Origin: Hyphomicrobiales bacterium
GTDB taxonomy: Bacteria; Pseudomonadota; Alphaproteobacteria; Rhizobiales; Aestuariivirgaceae
Length of the DNA stretch: 6,037 nucleotides
Assembly: GCA_012032065.1 (NCBI GenBank)
Contig: JAAURV010000201.1
Span: 1 to 6,037, forward strand
Direction of reading: 5' to 3'
Made by a program: the position numbers and the translations under genes. The notes beneath the pieces were generated by a model. That model did not search any database, was not told where the DNA came from, and saw nothing but the letters and a program-made list of their open reading frames with translations. This document shows, one piece after another, positions 5,808-6,037 of this stretch; position 1 is the first letter of the stretch; the number at the start of each line of letters is the position of its first letter.

Positions 5808-5818
5808 ATGGCCGGTTC
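5808..5818 (+). repeat. 11 bp direct repeat, first copy
   Basis: ATGGCCGGTTC occurs here and again at 5888-5898, 80 bp apart, within the non-coding region. It may reflect a decayed duplication or chance. Confidence 0.4.
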
Positions 5819-5887
5819 AGGAAGGAAGAAGGGTTTGGAAAGGGATGTGGGCAAATGCCGGCGCCTGGGAACGCCGAGATTTTCTCC

Positions 5888-5898
5888 ATGGCCGGTTC
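5888..5898 (+). repeat. 11 bp direct repeat, second copy
   Basis: This is the second ATGGCCGGTTC. It is followed by GATCCCCGGATCAAG, a stretch reminiscent of other alphaproteobacterial intergenic repeats (from memory, not searched). Confidence 0.4.
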
Positions 5899-5953
5899 GA
5901 TCCCCGGATCAAGTCCCATAGGCGCTAACTTAAACACGAGAAACGCCAGAAAG

Positions 5954-6007
5954 CCGTCATTCCAGCCAAGCCGGAGCGAAGCGCAGGCGCGAGCTGGAAC
6001 CCAGCTT
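5954..6007 (+). repeat. Palindromic REP-like repeat, copy C
   Basis: This 54 bp unit has the same head (CCGTCATTCCAGCCAAGC) and tail (GAGCTGGAACCCAGCTT) as copies A and B. TTCCAGC and GCTGGAA pair, and the inner arms GCCGGAGC / GCGCAGGC pair at six of eight positions around the same GAA loop. Confidence 0.85.
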
Positions 6008-6037
6008 GGTTCGGCAGGCGAGCCTGTGTCAGGCAAA

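Larger units (their letters stand above)
5577..6037. other. Non-coding region upstream of the deacetylase gene
   Basis: About 460 bp to the window end hold no gene I can support. The contents are the proposed promoter and two hairpins near the deacetylase gene, a diverged repeat at 5781-5803, an 11 bp direct repeat, and repeat copy C. The open frame at 5761-6036 (-) runs through the repeats, has no ribosome binding site I can see, and is low-complexity Pro/Ser/Gly; I do not call it a gene. Confidence 0.65.

Noticed and set aside
5761..6036. 91-codon open frame on the minus strand
   Set aside because: It runs through repeat copies C and D, has no visible ribosome binding site, and its translation is that of the repeat rather than of a recognisable protein.

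Overview
The window looks like a chromosomal segment of an alphaproteobacterium. Codons are GC-rich, the left end carries the tail of a SUF iron-sulfur operon in the order sufS - MIP18/DUF59 protein - IscA/SufA-type protein - TfoX_N protein (an order I know from alphaproteobacteria), and the right half carries dispersed palindromic repeats of a kind common in that class. I cannot name the genus.

Layout. Positions 1-1251 (+) hold the tightly packed end of the SUF operon: the C-terminus of the cysteine desulfurase SufS, whose frame is broken by one extra base near 67-69; a SufT/MIP18-type maturation factor; an A-type Fe-S carrier; and a small TfoX N-domain protein. Genes overlap by 4 bp or nearly touch, so they are probably co-transcribed and translationally coupled. 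Positions 1309-3195 (+) encode a full-length GH13 glucansucrase of the amylosucrase type. Its catalytic residues and sucrose-pocket residues are conserved, but some acceptor-site positions differ from the Neisseria enzyme. After a 68 bp gap with a possible promoter and a clear ribosome binding site, 3264-4103 (+) encodes a 279-residue protein I do not recognise; it has a Gln-x5-Cys motif and downstream histidines suggestive of a papain-fold cysteine peptidase.

Positions 4104-4500 are non-coding and lie between convergent genes. They hold a long imperfect hairpin directly after the stop codon and two facing copies of a ~53 bp palindromic repeat. Positions 5576-4501 (-) encode a polysaccharide-deacetylase-like (NodB-fold) protein whose frame is broken near 5508-5514 by one missing base. 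Its promoter-like and Shine-Dalgarno sequences lie just upstream. Positions 5577-6037 contain no convincing gene; they hold two hairpins, a short direct repeat, a third copy of the palindromic repeat and a diverged relative.

How the genes fit together: only the SUF block is a clear functional unit (sulfur mobilisation, cluster transfer and target maturation). Amylosucrase, the unknown protein and the deacetylase are not an evident pathway. Both frame breaks are single-base changes in short homopolymers and leave otherwise intact downstream coding, so sequencing or assembly error is as likely as real mutation. I see no convincing new multi-gene system. The most informative unexplained items are the repeat family with changing stems and a constant GAA loop, the unknown 279-residue protein, and the deacetylase lacking one of the usual motif-1 aspartates.
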